A stretch of 64,000 nucleotides of DNA from Caballeronia sp. INDeC2 (GTDB taxonomy: Bacteria; Pseudomonadota; Gammaproteobacteria; Burkholderiales; Burkholderiaceae). The position numbers were made by a program, and so were the translations under genes. Below the pieces are notes generated by a model. That model made no database searches. It was not told the origin of the DNA and saw nothing but the letters and a program-made list of their open reading frames with translations. Of the stretch, positions 1 through 8,151 are shown one piece after another (the first letter of the stretch is position 1; every line of letters starts with the position of its first letter). The DNA lies in NCBI RefSeq assembly GCF_023631325.1, contig NZ_JALQDG010000042.1, positions 248,001-312,000 on the forward strand, read 5' to 3'.

Positions 1-433
1 AGCGCAATCTGCGTGAGGTCGTCGAGAGTCGCACATCGATGTCTGGATAGCGCGCCTGGAAATCCGCGAGACGCGGTATCAGCCAGCACAAAGCGAAGCT
101 CGCCAGCGCGTTCACGCGCACGACACCCGTGATACGGCGCGTGATGGGTTCTTGCCGCAATCGGGTGACTGAACTGCTTAGACGCGCGAATGCGCCTCTG
201 ACATCGTTGAGCAGGGCCGCGCCTTCGTCTGTCGGCACGACGCCGCGCGAGCGGCGCTCGAAGAGCGCAACGCCGAACCAGTCTTCCAGCAAGCGAATCT
301 GTTTGCCGACGGCCCAGTGCGTGACGTGCAGATCACTCGCCGCCGCCGCGAAACTTCCCAGGCGCGCGACCGCCTCGAAGTGCCGCAACGCATTGAGAGG
401 GGGCAGCTTTTCAGCGTCCTTGCCAATGTCCAT
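1..433 (-). CDS. LysR-family transcriptional regulator, GcvA-like (partial, 3' end outside window)
   Basis: This is a DNA-binding regulator of the LysR family. The first 144 residues are visible; the C-terminal part of the gene lies beyond the left edge. Residues about 11-70 form the winged helix-turn-helix (LNALRHFEAVARLGSFAAAA, then QIRLLEDWFGVALFERR), and the start of the effector-binding domain follows (ITGVVRVNALASFALCWLIP). The opening 'PPLNALRHFEAVAR' is typical of the GcvA/AmpR-like branch. The ATG at 433 was chosen because it puts the HTH at the usual distance from the N-terminus. The gene is divergent from the MFS gene at 558, with about 124 bp between them, which suggests that it controls that transporter. 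Effector unknown. Confidence 0.85.
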   Translation of the reverse strand, partial: MDIGKDAEKLPPLNALRHFEAVARLGSFAAAASDLHVTHWAVGKQIRLLEDWFGVALFERRSRGVVPTDEGAALLNDVRGAFARLSSSVTRLRQEPITRRITGVVRVNALASFALCWLIPRLADFQARYPDIDVRLSTTSRRLR

Positions 434-557
434 AGGTGACTTTTTCTCCCGTCTGAGTCAATTTTACGTCAGTGGTGGCAAGTCTTGATGGAACCTAGAC
501 TATGAGGGCCCCGTGAACCATTTTTCGGACTGTCGCTTCGACGATAGCGGTTGAACC

Positions 558-1769
558 ATGAGACTCTTTTCTTTCTCCTCTTCGACGGGTGTAGCCGATG
601 AACCCGGTCGATCGCCCTCCGTTTCGCGCACGCGCGTATTGTGGGTCTCGTGCATGGCGCACGCGCTGCACGACGGTTACACGGACATGATCTATGCCCT
701 GCTTCCTGTGTGGCAGGCGGACTTCGGTCTCAGTTACGGCGCACTGGCCATGTTGCGCGGCATCTATGCGGGCACGATGGCGACGCTTCAACTTCCCGCG
801 GGACGTCTTGCCCGCACCTTGGGCACGCGCGCGACGCTCGCCTTCGGCACGTTGATGGCTGCGTTGGGCTATGCCATCGCTGGCATGTCCGGAACGCTGG
901 TGGGCTTATGCATCGCGCTCGCCATCTCGGGCAGTGGCTCCAGCACGCAACATCCCCTGGCGTCGGGTGCAGTGTCGCGCGTGTATGGACGCAACGCCCG
1001 GGGACCCCTCAGCGTCTACAATTTTTCAGGCGATCTCGGCAAATCCGCACTTCCGGCAGCGATCTCTCTATTGATCACCATCATGCCGTGGCGTCATGCG
1101 CTTTGGGCCATATCGGCCCTGGGCGTTTTACTGGCGGCGGTGATTGCACTTTTTCTCCCGTCGATGCCGAAGGGCGAATCTCGCATCGAGGAAACGTCGG
1201 AACTAGGCGGCAACGGCTCGCGCTCGGGCTTCTCCCTGCTGCTCACAATCGGCGTGCTCGACACGGCCGTGCGCATGGGCTTGTTGACTTTCCTGCCCTT
1301 TCTCTTGCGAGCGAAAGGCATTTCGCAACCCATGATGGGCACCGCGCTCGCCCTCGTCTTCATGGGCGGCGCGGCCGGCAAGTTCGTTTGCGGGTGGATT
1401 GGCGCACGCGCAGGCGTGATCGGAACCGTGCTCGCGACCGAAGGCGCGACGGCAGCGCTGATTCTTGCGGTGATCGTCCTGCCGCTGACGCCCGCCATGA
1501 TCGTGTTGCCGCTGCTCGGCGTGATGCTCAACGGCACATCGTCCGTGCTTTATGGAACGGTGCCCGAACTGACTTCGATCGAGCGCACCGAGCGGGCGTT
1601 TGCGCTCTTCTATACGGGCACCATTGCTTCGGGGGCCATCGCTCCGGTTGTCTATGGTTTTCTGGGCGACCGATTCGGCGTACACGGCGCCACGATCGCG
1701 ACAGCAGCAACGGCGATGGCCATTTTTCCGCTGGCGCTCGCTCTTCGTCCTCGTCTGCGCACGCTGTGA
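558..1769 (+). CDS. MFS transporter, fosmidomycin-resistance-like exporter
   Basis: A 403-residue inner-membrane major facilitator with about 12 hydrophobic segments. After an N-terminal tail of about 30 residues, the first helix carries AHALHDGYTDMIYALLP, which resembles the Fsr (fosmidomycin resistance)/drug-export branch. An R-GTRAT-type loop follows between helices 2 and 3 (ARTLGTRATLAFG). The second half begins near GFSLLLTIGVLDTAVRMG. It stands alone and is divergent from the LysR gene ending at 433, the usual layout for a regulator with its target exporter. Substrate unknown; the Fsr relationship rests on the helix 1 pattern only. Confidence 0.8.
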   Translation: MRLFSFSSSTGVADEPGRSPSVSRTRVLWVSCMAHALHDGYTDMIYALLPVWQADFGLSYGALAMLRGIYAGTMATLQLPAGRLARTLGTRATLAFGTLMAALGYAIAGMSGTLVGLCIALAISGSGSSTQHPLASGAVSRVYGRNARGPLSVYNFSGDLGKSALPAAISLLITIMPWRHALWAISALGVLLAAVIALFLPSMPKGESRIEETSELGGNGSRSGFSLLLTIGVLDTAVRMGLLTFLPFLLRAKGISQPMMGTALALVFMGGAAGKFVCGWIGARAGVIGTVLATEGATAALILAVIVLPLTPAMIVLPLLGVMLNGTSSVLYGTVPELTSIERTERAFALFYTGTIASGAIAPVVYGFLGDRFGVHGATIATAATAMAIFPLALALRPRLRTL

Positions 1770-2172
1770 GTCCGGCCGAGGGCGTTGCCGCGTCCTGTCA
1801 CCGATTGGCATGCCACGGCGCCCCGGGCCGCGAACAATCTTTCGTCGCCGGAGGAGGCACCAATGTTCAGATCGAGGTAAAGGAGTCCAGGCGTTACGCC
1901 AATAGGGCGGATGGCGTTGCGGGCAGTTCGAGAACGGCAAGGCTAATCCGCGTTTGAAAATCGTCAATAGCTGCTTTGCTTGCCACGCGAAATTGCGAGC
2001 TAGCGCGGATTTCGTGTTCACGACATATTCGAAGTAGGCCGGCTTTCTTTGCTCGCAACGGCAATTCCTTTACGGCGCAGCAAAAGCCAATTCAATCGTG
2101 CGCGTAGCTCGCTCGGCAGCTTCCGAGGTCATCCTGCCGATGCGATCGAAAGTCGCCCCTACAGAAAGACTC
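1770..2172. other. Intergenic stretch with no recognised gene
   Basis: About 400 bp lie between the MFS gene and the 3' end of the convergent aminotransferase gene. Six-frame reading gives only short or arginine-rich frames with no family resemblance. I see no strong inverted repeat followed by a T-run. A decayed gene cannot be excluded, but nothing recognisable remains. Confidence 0.5.
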
Positions 2173-3342
2173 CTAAAGAAAAGTGTCCAGCGCGTTGGCG
2201 AACCTGGCGACCGTGCCTTCGACGTCATGTAGCTTATCCAGGCCGAATAACCCGATGCGAAAGGTCTTGAAATCTTCAGGCTCGTCGCATTGAAGCGGAA
2301 CGCCGGGCGCGATTTGCAAGCCGGCGTCGGCGAATTTCTTTCCCGATCGTATGCCGTCGTCGTCCGTGTAACAGACCACGACACCCGGAGCCTGAAAGCC
2401 TTCGGCCGCCACGCTTTTGAAACCTGCCCCGGTCAGAAGTGCCCGTATGCGCTCGCCGAGTTCGAGCTGCTCCGCTCTCACCTTGTCGAAGCCGTATGCC
2501 TCGGCTTCCTTCATGACGTCACGCAGCGTCGCGAGGCTGTCCGTGGGCATCGTCGCGTGGTACGCGAAACCGCCCTTCTCGTAGGCTTCCATGATCTGCA
2601 GCCATTTGCGAAGATCGCACGCGAAACTGGTGCTGGTCGTCGAGTCGATTCTTTCGCGGGCGAGAGGACCGAGCATGACCAGTGCGCAGCACGGTGGCGC
2701 GCTCCATCCCTTTTGCGGTGCGCTGATCAGGACGTCGATACCACTGGCCTCCATATCCACCCAAACCGCACCGGAGGCGATGCAATCCAGTACGAACATG
2801 CCGCCGACGGCATGTACGGCGTCGGACACGGCGCGTAGATAGGCATCGGGCAGCATCATCCCGGATGCGGTTTCGACATGCGGCGCAAAGACCAGATCCG
2901 GCTTGTTTTCCTCGATCGCAGCGATCACTTCTTCGATCGGAGGCGGTACATAGGCGGCCTGTCTTCCCTGTTCGAAAGGACGTGCCTTCAACACCAGCGA
3001 TTCAGACGGGATCCCGCCCATGTCGAAGATTTGCGACCAGCGGAAACTGAACCATCCATTGCGGATGACCAGACATTTCTTGTTCGTCCCGAACTGCCGC
3101 GCAACGGCTTCCATGCCGAAAGTCCCGCTGCCCGGGACGATAACGACCGACTTCGCGTTGTAGACTTTTTTCAGGGCGGCGGAAATATCGTGCATGACTC
3201 CCTGAAAGAGTCGCGACATATGATTGATGGAACGGTCGGTGTAGACGACGGAATATTCGAGGAGGCCCTCGCTGTCGACATGGGGAAGTAATCCTGGCAC
3301 GTTGGCCTCCGGTATGGACGGATGAGCGAATCGAAAGCTCAT
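2173..3342 (-). CDS. Class V aminotransferase (alanine/serine-glyoxylate type)
   Basis: A fold-type I PLP enzyme of 389 residues in the alanine-glyoxylate/serine-glyoxylate aminotransferase branch. Visible motifs are VPGSGTFGMEAVARQF (cofactor phosphate-binding region), FVLDCIASGAVWVDME (Asp contacting the pyridine ring) and SAPQKGWSAPP, whose Lys is the expected Schiff-base residue. The start MSFRFAHPSIP at 3342 was preferred because homologues begin just before the HPSIPE-like segment; an ATG at 3399 is also open. The Shine-Dalgarno is weak at both. The gene is divergent from the LysR gene at 3451. Family certain; amino donor and pathway not known. Confidence 0.85.
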   Translation of the reverse strand: MSFRFAHPSIPEANVPGLLPHVDSEGLLEYSVVYTDRSINHMSRLFQGVMHDISAALKKVYNAKSVVIVPGSGTFGMEAVARQFGTNKKCLVIRNGWFSFRWSQIFDMGGIPSESLVLKARPFEQGRQAAYVPPPIEEVIAAIEENKPDLVFAPHVETASGMMLPDAYLRAVSDAVHAVGGMFVLDCIASGAVWVDMEASGIDVLISAPQKGWSAPPCCALVMLGPLARERIDSTTSTSFACDLRKWLQIMEAYEKGGFAYHATMPTDSLATLRDVMKEAEAYGFDKVRAEQLELGERIRALLTGAGFKSVAAEGFQAPGVVVCYTDDDGIRSGKKFADAGLQIAPGVPLQCDEPEDFKTFRIGLFGLDKLHDVEGTVARFANALDTFL

Positions 3343-3450
3343 TCTAACGAAAGCCGCCCGCAGCGGTATCGGCCGAGACCATCTCGCATATGACATCATG
3401 AGTCCCCGAGCCGCAAGGGGCGAACTCCCCACTCTCGCAGGAACGTCGAC

Positions 3451-4350
3451 ATGAATTTCAGGTCTTTGCAGTGCTTCGTCATTCTTGCCGAAGAACTGAA
3501 CTTCAGCCGCGCGGCCGAGCGCCTGCATATCGCGCAACCGGCACTGAGCCAGCAAATCCGGCTGCTCGAAGAGCGGCTCGGCACTCAGCTCGTCGATCGC
3601 GCGAGGCGGCCGCTGCGGCTTACCGAAGCGGGCCATTATCTCTGCACCGAAGCGCGTCAGATTCTGGGCTCCTGGGAACAGGCGAGTCTCGGTGCGCAGG
3701 AAATCGGCATCGGGCGGCGCGGGTGGCTGTCGATCGGCTTCACGCGATCAGCGATGTACAGCATCCTGCCGCCCGCGCTGAAGGCGTTCCATCACTCGTA
3801 TCCGGAAGTCGAACTCAAGCTGTTCGAGATGTTGACCGAAGAGCAGACCGATGCACTGCGCGACATGCGCATTCACGTCGGGATCGGACGCCAGCCGCTC
3901 GACATCCACGGCTGCATGTCTTATCCGATGCTGCGCGAGCATATCGTGGCGGTCCTCGCGCCCGATCATCCGCTGGCGGGAAAGAAGAAAGTGCGTATCG
4001 CCGAACTCGAAGATACGCCGCTGATCCTGTATCCCAAGCATCAGAATGCGCAGTTCAAGCGCACCGTGCAGTCGCTGTATCGCGATGCAGGCGTGACGCC
4101 GTTCGTCGCGCATCAGGCGTACGAGATCCAGACGGCGATCGCGCTCGTCGCGGCGGGCCTCGGCGTGACCTTCGTCGGCGAGTCGGTTGCGCGGCACGGT
4201 CGCGCGGACGTCGTGTTTCGTCCGCTCGAGGGCCCGGGCGCGACGCTATGGTCCACGCTTGCCGCGACCTTTCGCTCGGACGACGACTCCGCTCATCTGC
4301 GCGCCTTTCTCCGCTGCCTTCCCGCGCCTCTCAAAGACGCCGCACTATAA
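3451..4350 (+). CDS. LysR-family regulator of the adjacent oxalomesaconate cluster
   Basis: A 299-residue LysR protein. The HTH spans about residues 1-60 (MNFRSLQCFVILAEELNFSR, then IAQPALSQQIRLLEERLG), and the periplasmic-binding-like effector domain follows. The N-terminus matches the BenM/CatM/CbnR group that senses aromatic catabolic intermediates. The gene lies upstream of, and in the same direction as, an MFS transporter and genes for 4-oxalomesaconate hydratase and CHA aldolase. Overlapping CTATAAG/CTTATAG inverted repeats start at its last codon and lie in front of the transporter. The likely role is inducer-dependent activator of that operon; it may also control the divergent aminotransferase gene. 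Confidence 0.88.
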   Translation: MNFRSLQCFVILAEELNFSRAAERLHIAQPALSQQIRLLEERLGTQLVDRARRPLRLTEAGHYLCTEARQILGSWEQASLGAQEIGIGRRGWLSIGFTRSAMYSILPPALKAFHHSYPEVELKLFEMLTEEQTDALRDMRIHVGIGRQPLDIHGCMSYPMLREHIVAVLAPDHPLAGKKKVRIAELEDTPLILYPKHQNAQFKRTVQSLYRDAGVTPFVAHQAYEIQTAIALVAAGLGVTFVGESVARHGRADVVFRPLEGPGATLWSTLAATFRSDDDSAHLRAFLRCLPAPLKDAAL

Positions 4351-4374
4351 GCATCGCCTTATAGAAGAATAAGG
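4345..4374 (+). promoter_or_regulatory. Probable LysR-type operator upstream of the MFS-ligJ-ligK operon
   Basis: Two overlapping inverted repeats are visible: CTATAAG (4345-4351) with CTTATAG (4358-4364), and CCTTAT (4357-4362) with ATAAGG (4369-4374). Interrupted CTTAT/ATAAG dyads of this kind are classic LysR recognition and activation sites. The site covers the stop codon of the regulator gene and lies about 165 bp before the transporter start, so it fits activation of the downstream operon. Binding is inferred. Confidence 0.6.
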
Positions 4375-4536
4375 AACGCGTCTTGGACGCGGGCCGTCAC
4401 GCTTCTTATCATCGGCTCTAGTGCTCTGGAGCGGGCCGCCCTTGCGCGTGTCCCGCCTGAGCACACAGACGGCGAAGGCCGTTTGTAAAGCAGGGCCGCA
4501 GAGCCCTCGCATCCTCGAAAGAAACGCGGAGACGGC

Positions 4537-5895
4537 ATGACCCCATTCAACGAAGCGGCGACCATGCGAAAGGTGTACGGGCGGCTCATGCCCCTGCTCT
4601 TCGCGATGATGTTCTTCAACTATCTCGACCGCATCAACATCGGTTTCGCGGCGCTCGACATGAATCGGGCGCTCGGCTTCTCGCCCGCCGTGTTCGGCTT
4701 CGCGGGCAGCATCTTTTTCGTCGGCTACATGGTGCTCGAAGTGCCGAGCAATTTGCTGCTGCATCGCGTGGGCGCGCGCCGCTGGATCGCGCGCATCCTG
4801 CTCACGTGGGGCGCGGTGGCGGCCGCCACTGCGTTCGTCTTCGACGACAAGAGCTTCTACGTCCTGCGTTTTCTGCTCGGCGTGATGGAAGCGGGTTTCC
4901 TGCCGGGCGTCGCCGTCTACCTGACGAAGTGGTTCCCGGTGCGCTACCGGGCGCGCGCGGTGGGCGGCTACATCATCGCCGGATCGTTTTCCGCGGTGCT
5001 CGGCGGCCCGATCTCGACCGCGCTGATGACCTACGCCAACGGCATACTGGGCCTGCAAGGATGGCAATGGATGTTCATCCTCGAAGGCATTCCGGCGATG
5101 CTCCTCGGGCTGCTCACGCTGCGCATCATGACGGAGCGGCCCGCCGACGCCGACTGGCTCGCCGATAACGAAAAGCAATGGCTCGAAACGACGCTCGCGG
5201 CCGAGCGCGAAGCCGTAGGCGGCAAGACGCATTTTCCGCTGTTGCGCGTGGCGGGCGACATCCGCGTGTGGAGTCTCGCGTGTCTGTTCGGCTGCGCGCT
5301 GGTCGGCATCTACGGCCTCTTTCTATGGCTGCCGCAGATCGTCAAGAGTCTCGGTCATCTGAGCAATATCGAAGTCGGCTTTCTTTCGGCCGCGCCGCCG
5401 CTCCTGGGCGTGCTGGGCACGTTCGTCATCAGCCGCAGCTCGGACCGCACCGGCGACCGCAAGAAGCATCTCGCGTTCGTCTACGGCATGAGCGCCGTCG
5501 CGATCGCCGGTAGCGCGTATGCGCCGAATCCCGTCATCGCTTACGCGCTGCTGTGCGTGACCGGTCTCTTCATCTACGCGGGCAATCCGCTGTTCTGGAG
5601 CCTCGCTTCGTCGTTCAGGACGGGCGCGGCGGGCGCGGCGACGATCGCGCTCATCAATACCATCGCGCAGTTCGGCGGGCTGGTCGGGCCGTGGAGCATC
5701 GGCCTCGTGCGCAGCGCGACGGGAAACTTCAAGCTCGCGTTGCTGACGATCGCGGCGTTTCTCGTCATCGCGACGATCATCGCGCTCGTGATGCGTGTGA
5801 AGCCCGCCGACGACGAATCCGACGCGCTGCCCAATGCGGGCACCACCGCGGGCACCACCGCGGACACCACCGCGGACCCCGCCACGCGCACCTGA
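4537..5895 (+). CDS. MFS transporter, ACS (anion:cation symporter) family
   Basis: A 452-residue, 12-helix symporter. The N-terminal MFFNYLDRINIGFAALDM and FFVGYMVLEVPSNLLLHRVGARRWIARI are signature segments of the anion:cation symporter family, which imports carboxylates (tartrate, phthalate, hexuronates, gallate-type acids). A GGAGA ribosome-binding site sits 6 nt before the ATG. It is the first gene of a three-gene operon with 4-oxalomesaconate hydratase and CHA aldolase, so import of an aromatic acid or a tricarboxylate intermediate is the natural inference. The last 19 residues are a low-complexity AGTT/ADTT tail encoded by 12-bp repeats. Confidence 0.85.
   Translation: MTPFNEAATMRKVYGRLMPLLFAMMFFNYLDRINIGFAALDMNRALGFSPAVFGFAGSIFFVGYMVLEVPSNLLLHRVGARRWIARILLTWGAVAAATAFVFDDKSFYVLRFLLGVMEAGFLPGVAVYLTKWFPVRYRARAVGGYIIAGSFSAVLGGPISTALMTYANGILGLQGWQWMFILEGIPAMLLGLLTLRIMTERPADADWLADNEKQWLETTLAAEREAVGGKTHFPLLRVAGDIRVWSLACLFGCALVGIYGLFLWLPQIVKSLGHLSNIEVGFLSAAPPLLGVLGTFVISRSSDRTGDRKKHLAFVYGMSAVAIAGSAYAPNPVIAYALLCVTGLFIYAGNPLFWSLASSFRTGAAGAATIALINTIAQFGGLVGPWSIGLVRSATGNFKLALLTIAAFLVIATIIALVMRVKPADDESDALPNAGTTAGTTADTTADPATRT
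5836..5883 (+). repeat. Tandem 12-bp repeats inside the transporter C-terminus
   Basis: Three near-exact copies of GCGGGCACCACC (third copy GCGGACACCACC) and a degenerate fourth encode AGTT-AGTT-ADTT-ADPA from residue 434. Because the unit is 12 bp, changes in copy number keep the frame. This is a likely slippage-prone length polymorphism of the cytoplasmic tail. Confidence 0.8.
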
Positions 5896-5925
5896 ATCCC
5901 GCCATCAACGATACGGAAGTCACGC

Positions 5926-6966
5926 ATGATCATCGATTGTCACGGCCACTACACCACCTCGCCGCCCCAGCACGAATCGTGGCGCATGCAGCAGATCGCC
6001 GCGCTGAAGGACGGCGCAGCGCCGCCGCCGCGCCCCGCGATTTCCGACGATGAAATCCGCGAGAGCATCGAAGGCGGGCAGCTTCGCATCCAGCGCGAGC
6101 GCGGCACCGATCTCACGATCTTCTCGCCGCGCGCCGCCGGCATGGGCCATCACCTCGCCACCGCCGATGCCAACGCGGTATGGTCGGCAGAATGCAACGA
6201 CCTCGTGCATCGCGTGTGCGAGCTCTTTCCGCGCAACTTCATCGGCGTCTGCCAGTTGCCGCAGGCGCCGGGCGTGCCGCCGGAGAACTGCATCGCCGAG
6301 TTGCGGCGCTGCGTGGAGGAACTCGGTTTCATCGGCTGCAATCTGAATCCGGATCCGTCGGGCGGTCACTGGTCGGGGCTGCCGCTCACCGACCGCTCGT
6401 GGTATCCGCTCTATGAAGCGATGGTCGAGCTCGACGTGCCCGCGATGATCCACGTGTCGTCGTCGTGCAATCCGAACTTTCATGTGACCGGCGCGCATTA
6501 CATCAACGGCGACACGTCCGCATTCATGCAGTTGCTGCAGGCCAATCTGTTCGCCGATTTCCCGACGCTCAAGTTCATCATTCCGCACGGCGGCGGCGCG
6601 GTGCCGTATCACTGGGGACGTTATCGCGGACTCGCGCAGGACATGAAGCGGCCGCTGCTCACCGAGTATTTGCTGAAGAACGTTTTCTTCGATACCTGCG
6701 TGTATCACCAGCCGGGCGCCGAACTGCTCGCGAAGGTGATTCCTGCGAAGAACATTCTGTTTGCATCGGAGACGATCGGCGCGGTGCAGGGCATCGATCC
6801 CGAAACCGGCCATTACTTCGACGACACGCGCCGTTATATCGACGCGATCGAATGGCTCAGCGACGCCGATCGCCAGCGCATCTACGAGGACAACGCGCGC
6901 GCGGTCTACGGGCGCCTGTCCGCGCAACTCGCACGACAACACTCGACTCAAGGAGCAACGACATGA
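5926..6966 (+). CDS. ligJ: 4-oxalomesaconate hydratase (LigJ/GalB-type amidohydrolase)
   Basis: A 346-residue metal-dependent enzyme of the amidohydrolase_2 superfamily. It carries the N-terminal HGH metal motif (IIDCHGHYTTSPPQ), and KFIIPHGGGAVPYHWGRYRGL and FASETIGAVQG later supply further active-site residues. Length and the PRNFIGVCQLPQAPG and NLNPDPSGGHW segments match the LigJ type of 4-oxalomesaconate hydratase, which converts oxalomesaconate to 4-carboxy-4-hydroxy-2-oxoadipate (CHA) in gallate and protocatechuate 4,5-cleavage. The next gene encodes the aldolase for that product, which supports the call. It follows the transporter gene by about 30 bp. No ring-cleavage dioxygenase is nearby. 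Confidence 0.82.
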   Translation: MIIDCHGHYTTSPPQHESWRMQQIAALKDGAAPPPRPAISDDEIRESIEGGQLRIQRERGTDLTIFSPRAAGMGHHLATADANAVWSAECNDLVHRVCELFPRNFIGVCQLPQAPGVPPENCIAELRRCVEELGFIGCNLNPDPSGGHWSGLPLTDRSWYPLYEAMVELDVPAMIHVSSSCNPNFHVTGAHYINGDTSAFMQLLQANLFADFPTLKFIIPHGGGAVPYHWGRYRGLAQDMKRPLLTEYLLKNVFFDTCVYHQPGAELLAKVIPAKNILFASETIGAVQGIDPETGHYFDDTRRYIDAIEWLSDADRQRIYEDNARAVYGRLSAQLARQHSTQGATT

Positions 6967-7631
6967 ATCCGGCCGGATGGCGCGAATACGAATCCGCGCC
7001 CCAGGCGAGCGCCGCGACGCTCGCCGCCCTGCGCGAACTCGCGGTATCGCTTTTGAGCGACAACATGGCCCGCGCGAGCGGCGCGACCGGCCTGCGGCCT
7101 TTTCATCGGCCGAAGCCGATGGCCGGAACCGCGGTCACCGTGCGCACGCGCGGCGGCGACAATCTCGCGATTCATCGCGCATTCGACTTTTGCCGGCCGG
7201 GCGACGTGCTCGTCATCGATGGCGCGGGAGAACTCACGCAGGCGCTGATGGGCGACATCATGGCGAGCTTCGCCGAAAGCCTCGGCGTGCAGGGCCTCGT
7301 GATCGACGGCGCGATCCGCGATGTCGGCGAATTGAGCCAGCGCGACTTTCCGGTGTACGCGCGCGGCGTGACGCATCGCGGGCCGTACAAGAACGGGCCG
7401 GGAGAGATCAACGTGCCGGTGACGGTGGGCGGGATGGTGGTACATCCGGGCGATATCGTCGTCGGCGACGAAGACGGCGTGCTTGCGATCGCGCCCGCGG
7501 ATGTCGAAGCGGTGATCGAGGGCGCGCGCAAGCAGGCGGCGAAGGAAGCGGCGGCGCTGAAGTCGATCGCGGAAGGCCATTTCGATCGATCGTGGGTCGT
7601 GCCGCAGCGCGATCGCATGATGAACGGTTGA
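6963..7631 (+). CDS. ligK: 4-carboxy-4-hydroxy-2-oxoadipate aldolase (LigK/GalC, RraA-like)
   Basis: A 222-residue class II pyruvate aldolase of the RraA-like fold, predicted to cleave CHA to oxaloacetate and pyruvate. The conserved block ESLGVQGLVIDGAIRDVGEL contains the Arg-Asp pair used for pyruvate and Mg binding, and GDVLVIDGAGEL forms the other conserved turn. The ATG overlaps the end of the hydratase gene by 4 nt (ATGA), so the two are translationally coupled. A longer upstream frame exists, but it merely runs antiparallel to hydratase codons. Together with LigJ it completes the route from oxalomesaconate to central metabolism. Confidence 0.85.
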   Translation: MNPAGWREYESAPQASAATLAALRELAVSLLSDNMARASGATGLRPFHRPKPMAGTAVTVRTRGGDNLAIHRAFDFCRPGDVLVIDGAGELTQALMGDIMASFAESLGVQGLVIDGAIRDVGELSQRDFPVYARGVTHRGPYKNGPGEINVPVTVGGMVVHPGDIVVGDEDGVLAIAPADVEAVIEGARKQAAKEAAALKSIAEGHFDRSWVVPQRDRMMNG

Positions 7632-7693
7632 CGGCTTGCTGAACCGTTGCGGATGCGCGCATCATGGCGCGTCCGCCTTCGACTACATCGCTC

Positions 7694-8086
7694 ATGCCCG
7701 ACTATCTGGACACCGCCGCACTGATCGAACTCGCACGAGGCGCCGAAGCCAAGGCTCCCGGTGCTTGCACGTGCACGAAAACGCCGTTAGATGGCTGGCA
7801 ATCCCAGCCACTTTCCCTCGACGAAACGCAGTTCCGCGAGATCGGCACGCTGGTTTCAGAGCACCACTCAGAGCCGACGTTTGCCGAATATCTGCCCGGC
7901 AAGATGAATTACTGGTCGGCCGATGCGCCTATCGCGCCACGCTACTTTCCGTACAACCGCTGCAGCGTGTGGGAATGTTCAGACTGCGGGCGGCTGTATT
8001 TGCGCTATACGGAAGGTGGCGGTTATTTCGTCGATCGCCGGATTCGCGCGGTGCGTTCGAGTCTGATCGAAGACGTGTCTCTGTGA
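7694..8086 (+). CDS. Conserved small hypothetical protein with Cys pairs
   Basis: About 130 residues; I do not recognise a named family. It starts MPDYLDTAALIELARGAEA and contains CTCTKTPLDGW and, later, NRCSVWECSDCGRLYLRYTEGGGYF. The spaced cysteines (CxC, then CxxxxCxxC) suggest a small zinc-binding or structural cysteine fold. The C-terminal segment resembles a compact beta-rich domain. An in-frame ATG at 7664 would add 10 residues; neither start has a good ribosome-binding site, and I chose 7694 because the coding character begins there. It is on the same strand as the aldolase gene but probably unrelated to it. Confidence 0.6.
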   Translation: MPDYLDTAALIELARGAEAKAPGACTCTKTPLDGWQSQPLSLDETQFREIGTLVSEHHSEPTFAEYLPGKMNYWSADAPIAPRYFPYNRCSVWECSDCGRLYLRYTEGGGYFVDRRIRAVRSSLIEDVSL

Positions 8087-8151
8087 GTATTTCTTTTTAG
8101 CTCTTCATCAGGCCGACGGCTGAAGGCTGCACGAGCGACACTCCGGCCTTT

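Noticed and set aside
2070..2172. Short minus-strand frame ending in MTSEAAERATRTIELAFAAP
   Set aside because: Only about 20 codons beyond the aminotransferase stop; no ribosome-binding site or family pattern, so it cannot be called a gene or remnant.
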